A stretch of DNA of 55,104 nt from an uncultured Armatimonadota bacterium (GCA_903927025.1 CAIYLG010000018.1:1-55104); one strand, 5' to 3'. Counted from the first letter of the stretch, positions 35,950 to 44,937 are shown. Notes: generated by a model from the letters alone, not told the origin. A program made the numbers and translations.

Positions 35950-35968
35950 GCACATATTCTCATTGTGC
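35950..35968. promoter_or_regulatory. candidate operator in the regulator-dehydrogenase spacer
   Basis: The inverted repeat GCACA-tattctcat-TGTGC lies in the 95-bp spacer between the XylR-like regulator and the alcohol dehydrogenase, 42 bases before the dehydrogenase ATG. Its placement suits a shared operator. The short arms make it tentative. Confidence 0.4.
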
Positions 35969-36009
35969 GATACTGCGCCCAAGGTTCATAGTGGCTTTGG
36001 AAGACCCTG

Positions 36010-37053
36010 ATGTCCAACATAACCTCTCCGATTCCCACCTCGATGATCGTCCCTCAATTTCTTGGCGGGGGCAAGATCGGCACCATAGAAAAGTCAGTAC
36101 CGCAGCCGGGACCCGGTCAGCTTCTCGTGCGGGTTCATGCTAACGCGCTCTGCGGAAGCGAACGTCCTCAGTTCTACAACGGCACGTCGGTGACACCAGG
36201 ACACGAGGCGGCCGGCACGGTTGTTGCCGCCGGACCCAACACCAGGACAGCACCAGGCACACCAGGCGCGATCTTTCTGATGGACTTTTGCGGCGAGTGC
36301 CGATCCTGTCGAGCAGGTTATACAAACCAGTGCCTTGCCAAGCGTGGCGATATGGGCTTCAACCGCGACGGCGGCTACGGAGCCTACGAACTGATCAGCG
36401 AAAGCATTTTCTTTCCAGTCGATCCTGATGTATCTGCCACTGACGCCACCCTTTTGTTGGATGTGATGGGCACCGGCGGACACTCCATCAAGCGGGCTAA
36501 GCGCTGCCGTGATGATATTCAGTCCCTGCTGATTCCTGGTGCGGGACCAGTGGGCTTGGGCATCTTGGCGATGGCAAAGATTCTCATGGGTCCGCAATTA
36601 CCGGTCGTCATCTCGGACGTGGTTCCCTACCGCTTGGCCCTTGCCGAAAAGCTGGGAGGGCTCCCGGTCCTCACCTCAGAGAGGTCCCTCGCGGAGGGTT
36701 TGAAACATCACGGCCTGGGAGCACCGGACGTGGTTATCGATGCGGCCGGACGTGAAGATGTGCGGCACGAGTGCATGGCACTTCTTGCCCACCGGGGTGT
36801 GATTGTGAGTGTCGCTCACGGCGGAGGACTCACGATTCCCAACTTATACGGCGACTTCGTTGCCCGAGAGTTGACGTTGACGGCAAGCGAGTACTTCGCG
36901 TACGGTGAGCTCGCTGAGAACTATGAGCTGCTGAAGGCGAATAGGAGCTATCTCGCACAAGTCATCACCCACAGAATGGGGGTCGATGAAATTCAACACG
37001 CATTTGAGCTCTTCTTTGCGGGCTCTACCGGCAAGGTTGTGATCGAGCAGTGA
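36010..37053 (+). CDS. zinc-dependent medium-chain alcohol/polyol dehydrogenase
   Basis: 347 residues. Catalytic zinc ligands C48 and H65-E66 (ALCGSE, PGHEAAG) and the structural zinc set C94, C97, C100, C108 (CGECRSC...C) are all present. The Rossmann motif GAGPVGLG lies near residue 176. Members oxidise sugars or polyols such as xylitol, sorbitol or threonine with NAD(P)+. It shares a 4-base overlap (GTGA) with the next gene, so the two are translationally coupled. The XylR-like regulator is divergent. Confidence 0.92.
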   Translation: MSNITSPIPTSMIVPQFLGGGKIGTIEKSVPQPGPGQLLVRVHANALCGSERPQFYNGTSVTPGHEAAGTVVAAGPNTRTAPGTPGAIFLMDFCGECRSCRAGYTNQCLAKRGDMGFNRDGGYGAYELISESIFFPVDPDVSATDATLLLDVMGTGGHSIKRAKRCRDDIQSLLIPGAGPVGLGILAMAKILMGPQLPVVISDVVPYRLALAEKLGGLPVLTSERSLAEGLKHHGLGAPDVVIDAAGREDVRHECMALLAHRGVIVSVAHGGGLTIPNLYGDFVARELTLTASEYFAYGELAENYELLKANRSYLAQVITHRMGVDEIQHAFELFFAGSTGKVVIEQ

Positions 37054-37997
37054 AAGTTGCGCTGGTTGGCACCGGTGGCTGGGGTCGCCAACATGCCCGA
37101 GTTTTCAACGCCCACCCTGATGTGGAGTTCTGCGCAGTAGCGGGTCGTGACGAAGTGCGCACACGAAAGCGTGCAGAAGAATACGGCGTCCGTGGCTATA
37201 CGGACATCGACAGAATGCTGGAGTCGGAACAGCCGGATCTAGTCAGCCTATGCCTGCCCAATCAGGGGCACTTCGAGCCGACGATGCAGGTTCTTCGAGC
37301 GGGATTCCCTATTCTCGTGGAGAAGCCCCTTGTGTTTGAGATCGACGAGGCGGAACAGATGCTTGCCCTGGCTGGAGATCGATTCTTTGCGATCTGCTTC
37401 AACCACAGATACGCTAAACCGGTCCGGCTCGCTTATGAGGCGATTCAAAGTGGCAAGGTCGGAGAGATCCTGTTTGCGACATGGCGGTTTGGAGGCGAAG
37501 GCTCCAGCGACCATCCCTACGCCAACCTCATCGAGACCCAGTGCCACGGGTTCGATATGCTTGAGCACCTTTGCGGACCTATCTCCGCCATTTCGGCCGA
37601 GATGACCGACAAACGGTCCACCCTGGCGCTATCTCTACGCTTCGCGAATGGATCGGTGGGCAGTCTCGTCGGGTCCTATGACACCTCGTACGCCTATCCA
37701 GACACCCAACGTATTGAGGTCAGCGGGAGCTCGGGTCGAGTCTTGATAGAGGACACCGTTCGGAGGTTCACTTTCAATGCCGCCGGAAATGAGATGGGCG
37801 AATCATGGCAGGCGGGATATTTTAATGACTTTGATCGAGAATTCCATCGCACGTTTGACCTCTACATCGACGCAATGGTGAAGGCGTTCATGAACGGGGA
37901 TCCCCCTCCCGTTCACGCTCGAGCAGGTCTGCGCGCACTCCAATTGGCCCACGCCTCCATCCAGTCCGTTGAAACGGGACGCCGTGTGGAAGTGTGA
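37050..37997 (+). CDS. Gfo/Idh/MocA-family sugar oxidoreductase
   Basis: 315 residues from a GTG that overlaps the preceding stop. The Rossmann start VALVGTGGWGRQHARVF (residues 3-19), the motif ILVEKPL near residue 90 and the C-terminal beta-sheet domain are typical of the family. Such enzymes oxidise sugars or inositols with NAD(P). With the zinc dehydrogenase it probably handles the product of the facing glycosidase. It ends four bases before the convergent glycosidase gene. Confidence 0.92.
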   Translation: MKVALVGTGGWGRQHARVFNAHPDVEFCAVAGRDEVRTRKRAEEYGVRGYTDIDRMLESEQPDLVSLCLPNQGHFEPTMQVLRAGFPILVEKPLVFEIDEAEQMLALAGDRFFAICFNHRYAKPVRLAYEAIQSGKVGEILFATWRFGGEGSSDHPYANLIETQCHGFDMLEHLCGPISAISAEMTDKRSTLALSLRFANGSVGSLVGSYDTSYAYPDTQRIEVSGSSGRVLIEDTVRRFTFNAAGNEMGESWQAGYFNDFDREFHRTFDLYIDAMVKAFMNGDPPPVHARAGLRALQLAHASIQSVETGRRVEV

Positions 37998-38001
37998 CGG
38001 C

Positions 38002-40170
38002 CTAGAGCGCCGGGCGCAAACCTTCCCAGTGCACGCTCCATCCCGCGGCGGCAGACGGAAATCCGGGAGCGTGAGACTTGGGTCCATCCTTCCAACCCGC
38101 CGTCATCAGGGCAACTGCGAACAGTAAGCCGCCGTTGCCAGGCAGATACAGCGGCAAAATGTCTTGCTGAAAGTTGTGGCCGTTGGCTAGAAAGGAGTTC
38201 TTGGTAGTCTCCATGAGCAGCGCTTCAACCGCCTGATCGGGGCGACCTATACGCGCAGCCGCCATTGCGAGCATCGGGAAATCCCAGCCCCACATATCGT
38301 CTCGCGGCCAGCTCTTCGCTACAAGGTCGACCGTCTGCTGCATCGTCGGGTGGTCGACCTTGCCGGCTTCTGGAACCACGCCGAGTGCGGCGAGCATCGA
38401 AGGGTGTCCGCTGTGCCCGGCATCAACTTGTTCGATCTCACAGTAAATTCCCTCTCGGACCGGAAGGGGAGCAAGGTTCTTTCGAACGTGCTCCCAAGTC
38501 TCATCTCGATCCATCCCCAATCGTTCACGCCAATGCTGGGCGACGCCAAGCGCCCAAGCCCAGTAGGCAAGGTCAAAGCTTGGGTTCTTGGACGTTTTTC
38601 GCTCACGAAAGTTGTTCTCGTAGGGCGCCACGATGGGTGGCCCCATCTCAAAGCACTTTCGGTCGGGGCTCCAGACAACAAAGGAGGCCATGAACTCTGC
38701 GCTCTCCATCACGATCTCCTTGAAGAAGTCGAGAGTCTCTCGCGTTGGCCGAGCCTGGTACATCAGCTCCGCAAAGTGGATCGGGTGCGGCTGCTCCCAG
38801 GTGAGAAAAGGGTTGATCCGGTTCGGACTTTCTCGCCCTTCCGGCCCCACATTCTTTGGCCACCTCGCCCCTTTACACCCAATACGATGCGCGGTCTCGC
38901 GCGCGACAGGCAGAATTCTTCGATAGTAGCCAAGACTACGCATAAGGAGGTCTTCGCGACCCCAAAGCGCAAAATGCGCGGAATGCCACCAGTGCATTTC
39001 TAAATGAAACTTGCCGTGCCAGCTGTTTTGAACTAAACCCGTTTCCTGGGGCGGGAGCGAGCCGGCGCTGTTGATGGCAGTCTGGTACTGCGACAGCACG
39101 ATTCGGCGCTCCAGCTCAAACCACCGCGGGTCACGACTCTCAGAAAGATCAATTGCGCCGCCAGTGGACCAGAACTTCTCCCAATGCTGAGAAGAAGCTT
39201 TGCGGATCTGCACAAAGGTGGACTGGTTTAGATGGGCATTCGGGTCGGCACCTGGTGAGAAACCGATCACAAATTCATGTGTCTCCACCCCTTTCGCCAT
39301 CCAGGTGAACTCATGGGTTCCAAGTTCTACAAACGTCGATCCAGCGGAGGCCCCCGCTTGGGCAACATATTGGGTCGTACCGTCGAATTGTCGTGTGAAG
39401 CGAACTTGATGGTGCTCCTGGATAACATGAGTTGTATGGCGGTCCGACTGGTTCCAATCCGCCGCTCGTAGCCAATCGTCAGAGGCATAAGGGAAACGCA
39501 GCCGAATCCCAACTTGGCCGGTGGCAACCAGTGGCGATGTGATTCGCACCGCCAAGGCATCCTGGTGCGGGTGCGCAACCGTTTCAACCAGAACTTGCTG
39601 TCCGTGGAGTGTGAATCGGCTTGAGATCAACCCTGTCCAAAGGTTGAGCTCCTGGTGAACATCAGTGAGATCCTCAATCTTTACGGGTTGACCATCGCCC
39701 CCCGGGAGGATGAGGCCAATTTGCCCAAGGTCAAACCGGTGAGGATTGGCATTGAGCCATTGAGCTGCCGGCGATCCGTCCCCAAACCCATCGCCGCTCT
39801 CGTCACCACTTGGATACGGCACGAGTCGACCGTTGTACTCGTAGTCGTCGAACGTATCCGAAAGCTTATAGTTATGAGGATCGGGAGTCGAGTGGAACGA
39901 CCACTGCGCCATGGTCTGAAGCAGCATCCCGCCTTGGTGAAACTCTGGGAACGTCTGTAGCCCGGTGATATCTGCCGTAAACGCGAATTCCCCATTCCCA
40001 ACTGAAAGCGGTGATAGCCGCTCAGGTCGCGTGAGCACGACCTTGTGACGACCCACCAGCGCCTTGCGGTCGATCGCACGATTCGAACCATGTCGCTCGG
40101 TCCCCAGCCCAAACGACTTGACCCCAAACGCCGAAGCCCCCGCCGTCTTCAAAAAAGTCCGTCTGTTCAT
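38002..40170 (-). CDS. Tat-exported six-hairpin glycosidase (GH65/GH95-like)
   Basis: 722 residues from the ATG at 40170. MNRRTFLKTAGASAFGVKSFG is a twin-arginine signal (RRTFLK). The N-terminal domain is a beta-sandwich with LSVGNGEFAFTADITGLQTF. Residues about 340-700 form an (alpha/alpha)6 barrel with GKFHLEMHWWHSAHFALWGR, GARWPKNVGPEGRESPNR and EQVDAGHSGHPSMLAALGV. These features link it to GH65/GH95-type glycosidases. The catalytic acid could not be fixed, so the substrate is open. It faces the dehydrogenase operon. Confidence 0.78.
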   Translation of the reverse strand: MNRRTFLKTAGASAFGVKSFGLGTERHGSNRAIDRKALVGRHKVVLTRPERLSPLSVGNGEFAFTADITGLQTFPEFHQGGMLLQTMAQWSFHSTPDPHNYKLSDTFDDYEYNGRLVPYPSGDESGDGFGDGSPAAQWLNANPHRFDLGQIGLILPGGDGQPVKIEDLTDVHQELNLWTGLISSRFTLHGQQVLVETVAHPHQDALAVRITSPLVATGQVGIRLRFPYASDDWLRAADWNQSDRHTTHVIQEHHQVRFTRQFDGTTQYVAQAGASAGSTFVELGTHEFTWMAKGVETHEFVIGFSPGADPNAHLNQSTFVQIRKASSQHWEKFWSTGGAIDLSESRDPRWFELERRIVLSQYQTAINSAGSLPPQETGLVQNSWHGKFHLEMHWWHSAHFALWGREDLLMRSLGYYRRILPVARETAHRIGCKGARWPKNVGPEGRESPNRINPFLTWEQPHPIHFAELMYQARPTRETLDFFKEIVMESAEFMASFVVWSPDRKCFEMGPPIVAPYENNFRERKTSKNPSFDLAYWAWALGVAQHWRERLGMDRDETWEHVRKNLAPLPVREGIYCEIEQVDAGHSGHPSMLAALGVVPEAGKVDHPTMQQTVDLVAKSWPRDDMWGWDFPMLAMAAARIGRPDQAVEALLMETTKNSFLANGHNFQQDILPLYLPGNGGLLFAVALMTAGWKDGPKSHAPGFPSAAAGWSVHWEGLRPAL

Positions 40171-40258
40171 CAAGTTCTTGCTCTAGCTTGGCTGATATGA
40201 GCCATGTTGAAGGCATACACAACTAATCCGTGCCTTCACCCGTCCCATTGTCACTGCG

Positions 40259-41170
40259 ATGCGACTCTATGTGGGAGTAACGGATTCAAACTGGTTCAAT
40301 CGCTTGTCTGCTGCCCAACCAGACGAGGTGAACTTCTGGAAGCCGGGCGAAGGCGGTTCTTTCAACGTGCTTCAGACCGGAGAGCTGTTTCTGTTCAAAC
40401 TGCACGCACCCCAGAATTTCATCGTCGGCGGTGGTCATTTCGTCAAATTCTCCAAACTTCCTGCATCACTGGCTTGGCAAGCTTTTGGAGAGAAAAATGG
40501 GGTGGGTTCCTTTTCTGAGTTCCTTTCGAGAATTCGAAAGTATCGAAAGGAAGACCCTGGACACGACCCAACGATCGGCAATATTGTGCTCACTCAGCCG
40601 TTTTGGCTACAAAGAGATGACTGGATTCCAGCGCCAGCAGACTGGCCAAAAAGCACGGTTCAAGGAAAGGGCTACGATGCCCTTGATGGGCGGGGATTCC
40701 AGCTTCTTGCACAGGTTCAGGAGCGAGTTGGAGTCGCGTTTTCGGCCGGAACTATCCAAGAATCGACTCCAAGATACGGCACCGCGGTTGCGCAGTATCG
40801 GCTGGGCCAGGGCGGGTTTAAGGTTCTTGTCACGGACGCCTACCAACGTCGATGTGCCATCACCGGTGAGTCGACACTTCCCGTCCTAGAGGCTGCCCAT
40901 ATCAAGCCTTATTCAACCGAAGGTCCGCACGATCTCAGAAACGGCCTTTTACTCCGTTCTGATATGCATACGCTGTTTGATCGAGGATTCCTGACCGTTA
41001 CACCGGAGCTTAGGCTCGAAGTGAGTTCCCAGATTCGCGAGCAGTACTCAAACGGCAAGGTCTACTACAGCTACCACGGGGCTGAGTTGAAATCACTTCC
41101 AACATTTGATGCTGACAAGCCATCTTCAGAGTTCCTAGACTGGCACAACCAACACGTCTTCGTTCCCTAA
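40259..41170 (+). CDS. HNH endonuclease (HNH_2 type) with N-terminal domain
   Basis: 303 residues. The N-terminal ~130 residues (TDSNWFNRLSAAQPDEVNFWKPGEGGSFNVLQTGELFLFKL) form a domain that resembles PUA/ASCH-like nucleic-acid readers. The C-terminal HNH domain carries QRRCAITGESTLPVLEAAHIKPYSTEGPHDLRNGLLLRSDMHTLFDRGFL, with the metal-binding His and Asn in AAHI and RNG and the following H-TLFD. This is the COG3440 predicted restriction-endonuclease group. No methylase lies beside it. The HicB antitoxin starts 24 bases after it. Confidence 0.88.
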   Translation: MRLYVGVTDSNWFNRLSAAQPDEVNFWKPGEGGSFNVLQTGELFLFKLHAPQNFIVGGGHFVKFSKLPASLAWQAFGEKNGVGSFSEFLSRIRKYRKEDPGHDPTIGNIVLTQPFWLQRDDWIPAPADWPKSTVQGKGYDALDGRGFQLLAQVQERVGVAFSAGTIQESTPRYGTAVAQYRLGQGGFKVLVTDAYQRRCAITGESTLPVLEAAHIKPYSTEGPHDLRNGLLLRSDMHTLFDRGFLTVTPELRLEVSSQIREQYSNGKVYYSYHGAELKSLPTFDADKPSSEFLDWHNQHVFVP

Positions 41171-41181
41171 CAAAGGTCGCC

Positions 41182-41187
41182 TATAAT
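41182..41187 (+). promoter_or_regulatory. -10 box TATAAT for hicB
   Basis: TATAAT ends 7 bases before the TTG start of hicB, so transcription could begin at or next to the start codon. This would make the hicB message leaderless. The -35 region (41159-41164, TTCGTT) is weak. Confidence 0.4.
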
Positions 41188-41193
41188 TTTCTT

Positions 41194-41427
41194 TTGCACG
41201 GCAAGATCACGATCACTTACCAAGAAATTGCCGACGGCTGGATCACAGCATCAATCCCAGAATATCCAGGCGCAATCTCGCAGGGGAAGACTCGCGTTGA
41301 AGCCCGTGAGATGGTTTTGGACGCTCTGAACGAGCTCATGATAGCGGGCAGGGAAGCCGACATTCGCGCACCTGGAACAGCCAATGAGTCGCTTGACTTT
41401 GAAATCACCGTCGCGAAGTCGGCTTAG
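41194..41427 (+). CDS. hicB: HicB-like antitoxin
   Basis: 77 residues from a TTG. ITITYQEIADGWITASIPEYPGAISQGKTRVEAREMVLDALNELMIAGREADI is the HicB/UPF0150 partial RNase-H fold. The C-terminus ESLDFEITVAKSA resembles the usual end of this antitoxin. It should bind and silence a HicA mRNA interferase. A HicA-like frame lies just downstream, but on the opposite strand. There is no Shine-Dalgarno site; translation may be leaderless. Confidence 0.85.
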   Translation: MHGKITITYQEIADGWITASIPEYPGAISQGKTRVEAREMVLDALNELMIAGREADIRAPGTANESLDFEITVAKSA

Positions 41428-41451
41428 GGATTTCCAGCGCTTAGCAGATTC

Positions 41452-41601
41452 CTAAACTGTAAATTCCGCAAGCTCGTTATGTCGAGGAACTGCAGTTCGC
41501 TTTCCGGAGAGGAGTCGCACCCAAATGGTGTGAGCTCCTCCCTCTCGGCGTATTTCACACCCATTCGTTCGAAGGTGTCGCTCAAGATCGCCTCTTTTCA
41601 T
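41452..41601 (-). CDS. hicA: short HicA-like toxin frame, opposite strand
   Basis: 49 residues: MKRGDLERHLRTNGCEIRRE then GGAHTIWVRLLSGKRTAVPRHNELAEFTV. The double-stranded-RNA-binding-like fold of HicA, its G-x-H (here GGAH, the catalytic His) and the VPRH-NEL end are clear. A normal HicA continues for about 12-15 residues (RKIC-x-x-L), but here TAG follows. It may be a truncated remnant or a minimal active form. It is convergent to hicB with 24 bases between stops, which is unusual, because hicA and hicB are normally in tandem. Confidence 0.72.
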   Translation of the reverse strand: MKRGDLERHLRTNGCEIRREGGAHTIWVRLLSGKRTAVPRHNELAEFTV

Positions 41602-41710
41602 CTCTCGTCAGCAGTTTGTCAGGTGCCTTCCGAGCAGGCAATCTTCTCATCCGTATCCGGTGGACTTGTGAAAGTTTAGCTCGTCAGTGTGCCTGTAACG
41701 AGACGCATAT

Positions 41711-42724
41711 GTGAACGAAAGAGCCCGCAGTTGCGTTGTTCCTATTGTCTTGCAGAAAAGCCTTCATCCATCCGCCAGGCCGGCGATTGCTTTGGGGCTG
41801 ACCTTTATGTTGGTTGGCCTTAGCTATGCCCTGCCGATTCGGTTGGTTCCGGCATCGGTGGGAAAGCTATGGCTGGGGAATATGCCGACGGAGGTGCTCA
41901 ACGTTTACGCATGTGTGGCTTGGGCGGGGTGGGCCCACTTCTTATATGCGTTTCGTGGGCAGGCGCAGGGCCTTAAGCGGATGCAGTTTGGCGCGCGACG
42001 GGAGTTGCTGTATCTTGCCGCCTTGGCGGCCTCGCTGAGCCTCCTTGTTGGGTTGAGGTCGGCACTGGGCGTTACCCTGTTTGGTGCCGTCGTCTGGGCC
42101 ACATTCATCGACCACTTCATCAAAGCAGAGAGGACATTCGATGGGGTTTCTGTTCAAGCCGAAGGGCTTTTGAAGCGGTGGCTTGCTTCGTACCGATCCG
42201 TGTTTGCCTTCGCATGGGTTAGCGTCGTGCTTCTGAATATTGGTGATGTCGATCACCGCCGCTGGACACTCATCGGAGTATCGATCGCAGTCACCTTCGT
42301 CGAGTTAGCGGGTGGCGGATGGAAGGAGTTGGCGAGTGGGCACTTTCGAGGACCGCTCCTTTCCCTATTCTTCATCGGTGAGGCACTGGTTTGGGGCACA
42401 TTCAGCGCCTATGGAGGCCCCGTCTTCCTCACCGGCGTATACATCTTTCATATCGCCGCCGCCAGCTACTTCCACTACCTTGGCAGCTACCTGTACGCAT
42501 TCGAGCGAACCTCAGGAGTCGACCGCTTGCTGACTCCTTTGGCGGTCGTTGGCGTTAATCTCGGCGTCGTCATTGTCGGATGGGGTGCTGCCAAGTTTGA
42601 ATGGCTAGGCTGGCTAACTCCGATTATCGGGATCCAGTGGTTCACGCTCTGGGTTGCCGTGCATCTGGTTTCCAGCGAACTCCTCCCGATCTTTAAGCGC
42701 CGCCAATCTGCCAAGGTTTCATAA
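41711..42724 (+). CDS. polytopic membrane protein, unknown
   Basis: 337 residues from a GTG. About nine hydrophobic segments span most of the length. Loops are short, with FHYLGSYLYAFERTSGVDRL and a C-terminal basic tail (KRRQSAKVS). No transporter signature (ABC, MFS or SLC) is recognised. It ends eight bases before the convergent Cys-rich gene. Confidence 0.7.
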   Translation: MNERARSCVVPIVLQKSLHPSARPAIALGLTFMLVGLSYALPIRLVPASVGKLWLGNMPTEVLNVYACVAWAGWAHFLYAFRGQAQGLKRMQFGARRELLYLAALAASLSLLVGLRSALGVTLFGAVVWATFIDHFIKAERTFDGVSVQAEGLLKRWLASYRSVFAFAWVSVVLLNIGDVDHRRWTLIGVSIAVTFVELAGGGWKELASGHFRGPLLSLFFIGEALVWGTFSAYGGPVFLTGVYIFHIAAASYFHYLGSYLYAFERTSGVDRLLTPLAVVGVNLGVVIVGWGAAKFEWLGWLTPIIGIQWFTLWVAVHLVSSELLPIFKRRQSAKVS

Positions 42725-42732
42725 GGTGCGAA

Positions 42733-43719
42733 TCAGCATCCCGAACAAATGCACTCGCAACATCCAAATGAAGCTCCTTCGCAGCACATCTCCGCCTGGC
42801 AACAGCAAATGTCGGCACAGCAATCTGGGCAACAGCTGTCCATGATTCCGGGTCGACGATCTCGTACCACCACAACTCTGCCTGGACGCTGCCGTCGGAA
42901 CAAGAGAGGGGCAAGGTTAGCCTGAAGACGTGAAGAGTAATTCTCCTTTCGCGCTTCTTCGATCGGCAACGCTTCTAAGAGGCTGACCATTTCCTGTTGC
43001 TTCTCGCGAAGCAGCTTTCTCGCCCGCCTCGCGCTGGTCCGAGTAGCTACCAGCGCGTTGAACTCACGTTTCTTTGCGTCTTCCGGCTTGTCCCGAATCG
43101 CATCAGCCAAATAGGCAATCTCGCCAAACCTCGCCCCAAGATTTGCCATCGTCTCGGCCACCTCTGACGGTGCGCCGATGGAAATCGCTCCGTGGCGAAA
43201 TACGAGGCTTGTCGCCCCTGCAGTAGGTGCAGCGAGACGCTCGAGTCGGGGTGATGCTTCGCACTCCCTCACACTCTGAAGTGCCATAAGCGCCTCCAGA
43301 TCCTGGAACGGAAACTTCCAATCGGACAGTGCCTGGCTCGCCTTCTGAAACTCCTGAGAGTAGGCCCCCACCACCAATCGGATCAATTTCGACCCGGAGT
43401 CCGCAACATGATCCAAAAGCTTGAACTGGGCCAACACCACGTTTGCAGCAGCCGCGTACTCAAGCGGGAACGGAACCTGGTCCGACTGCGGAATCGAGAA
43501 GCAGCTCTTGGATACATATGCCGGGGCAAACTGAAGTGGACTCCCTTGAAGATCGGCTAGAACTTCGCCGAGAAACACGGCGTCGTAGTTGAGAAACACC
43601 CTCGCCTTTTGCCCGTACAGGCGGCCAATCGTCTTGCACGTCCCGCAGTAATGCATGCGCCGAAGCTCCCGTTCCTCCGAACCCTTGTGGCACGAACAAG
43701 CCTTCATAATCCCGAACAT
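42733..43719 (-). CDS. DUF5685 protein with very Cys-rich C-terminus
   Basis: 328 residues from the ATG at 43719; a GTG at 43752 is less likely. MFGIMKACSCHKG...MHYCGTCKTIGRLYGQKARVFLNYDAVFLGEVL is the DUF5685 start with the CxxC pair. The last 33 residues hold 14 Cys (CCPDCC, CCC, CC, CCECICSGC), a density like metal-binding or metallothionein-like tails. The middle is helical with VRECEASPRLERLAAP and ARRARKLLREKQQEM. No signal peptide is present, so the protein is cytoplasmic. It may bind several metal ions; the role is unknown. Confidence 0.85.
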   Translation of the reverse strand: MFGIMKACSCHKGSEERELRRMHYCGTCKTIGRLYGQKARVFLNYDAVFLGEVLADLQGSPLQFAPAYVSKSCFSIPQSDQVPFPLEYAAAANVVLAQFKLLDHVADSGSKLIRLVVGAYSQEFQKASQALSDWKFPFQDLEALMALQSVRECEASPRLERLAAPTAGATSLVFRHGAISIGAPSEVAETMANLGARFGEIAYLADAIRDKPEDAKKREFNALVATRTSARRARKLLREKQQEMVSLLEALPIEEARKENYSSRLQANLAPLLFRRQRPGRVVVVRDRRPGIMDSCCPDCCADICCCQAEMCCEGASFGCCECICSGC

Positions 43720-43803
43720 ACTTGGCGCTGACCTCCTCCGAAGCGCTACCAATATAGCCCGAGTCGAGATAGAAGGCCAAGCCCTCCAGGAGTGAGGAGA
43801 GGC

Positions 43804-44820
43804 TTACGGCGTCGGGGACCAGACTACGGCGTCGCTCTCCCCGCTGGAGCCGATGATTCCCTGACCGACGATCTGCTTGCTGGCGTTGATGTCCAGGGCA
43901 GAGGACTGTGTGTAGTTGGAGGGCAACAGCGAATGCAGGTCAATGAAAGCGGTCGGCGAAGGCTTGGTCCAAACCAGCGCGTGTGCGATTCCACCGGTGA
44001 TGCCGTATCCGACGATAAGTCCGCCACGAGTGGACCAGGCGCTGGAAGAATCGTAGCCAGCCGGGTGGATATCAATCGCGGTTGACGCCGTTTTGCCAGT
44101 CCAAGCGATCGCGTGAAGCGCCTTCGTGGAGGGGATCTCTCCCGAACCCACAATCAAACCTCCGTCAATTGCGATGCAAGTTGATGAGTAGAAGGAGGTG
44201 GGATGGATATCAACCGCCGAACCCGCGGTTCTGCTGGGCCAGATCACCGCATGCTGAATGGCAGAACCGGTTAAATTCCCACAGCCCACAATTAGACTGC
44301 CATACAGCGAGTTGGCATACGAGGCAGAAAATCCCGTTGGGTGGATATCAGTAAATGCGGCAGCGGAAGCCGAGCTCCATACCATTGCATGATTGTCCGC
44401 ATCGCCTACAATGGCGCCATTGAAAGACCAATTGGCATAGGATACGGTGTATCCGGCTGGATGAATGCTTACTGCAGACGAAGCAGTGGGGTTGGTCCAA
44501 ATATACGCAAGGTTATCTGCCTCTCCCACGATCAGACTGCCGCTGATCTTGTTGGCAAAGGAGAACGTCCTTCCCGTCGGATTTAAATCCACTACGCCCG
44601 CGCCAGATGAGTTGGCCCAGTACATCGCATGGTTGTTTGCTCCCACGGTAGCGTAACCCACGAGAGAATTCCCAGACGTTCCTTTAAGCTCAGCATTTGT
44701 CGCGGTTATAGAGCCCTGAAACTGATTAGGGCTGCCAGGCGACGTGCCGCCTCCGCCACCCCCGCATCCGGCTAAAGAAGCGAATGGTATCAAGGCAAGG
44801 AGGATGTTGCGGCGCTGCAT
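43804..44820 (-). CDS. lipoprotein with HAF-type repeats
   Basis: 338 residues. MQRRNILLALIPFASLAGCGGGGG is a lipoprotein signal with lipobox LAGC. Six or more repeats follow the pattern HAMVW...AAFTDIHPTGF...SLIVG, ending HALVWTKPSPTAFIDLHSLLP. These are the HAF family of extracellular repeats, thought to form a beta-propeller on the cell surface. No catalytic residues are apparent. Monocistronic. Confidence 0.85.
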   Translation of the reverse strand: MQRRNILLALIPFASLAGCGGGGGGTSPGSPNQFQGSITATNAELKGTSGNSLVGYATVGANNHAMYWANSSGAGVVDLNPTGRTFSFANKISGSLIVGEADNLAYIWTNPTASSAVSIHPAGYTVSYANWSFNGAIVGDADNHAMVWSSASAAAFTDIHPTGFSASYANSLYGSLIVGCGNLTGSAIQHAVIWPSRTAGSAVDIHPTSFYSSTCIAIDGGLIVGSGEIPSTKALHAIAWTGKTASTAIDIHPAGYDSSSAWSTRGGLIVGYGITGGIAHALVWTKPSPTAFIDLHSLLPSNYTQSSALDINASKQIVGQGIIGSSGESDAVVWSPTP

Positions 44821-44937
44821 GTCTCGATTATGCCGAGAACGGATATTTCTACCGAGTTGGAAATATCAAAGCCAATACAAGCACCAGTAAATCGCAACGA
44901 GTGACCGCAAAGGATGATCCAGGCTCTCAAACGAGAA

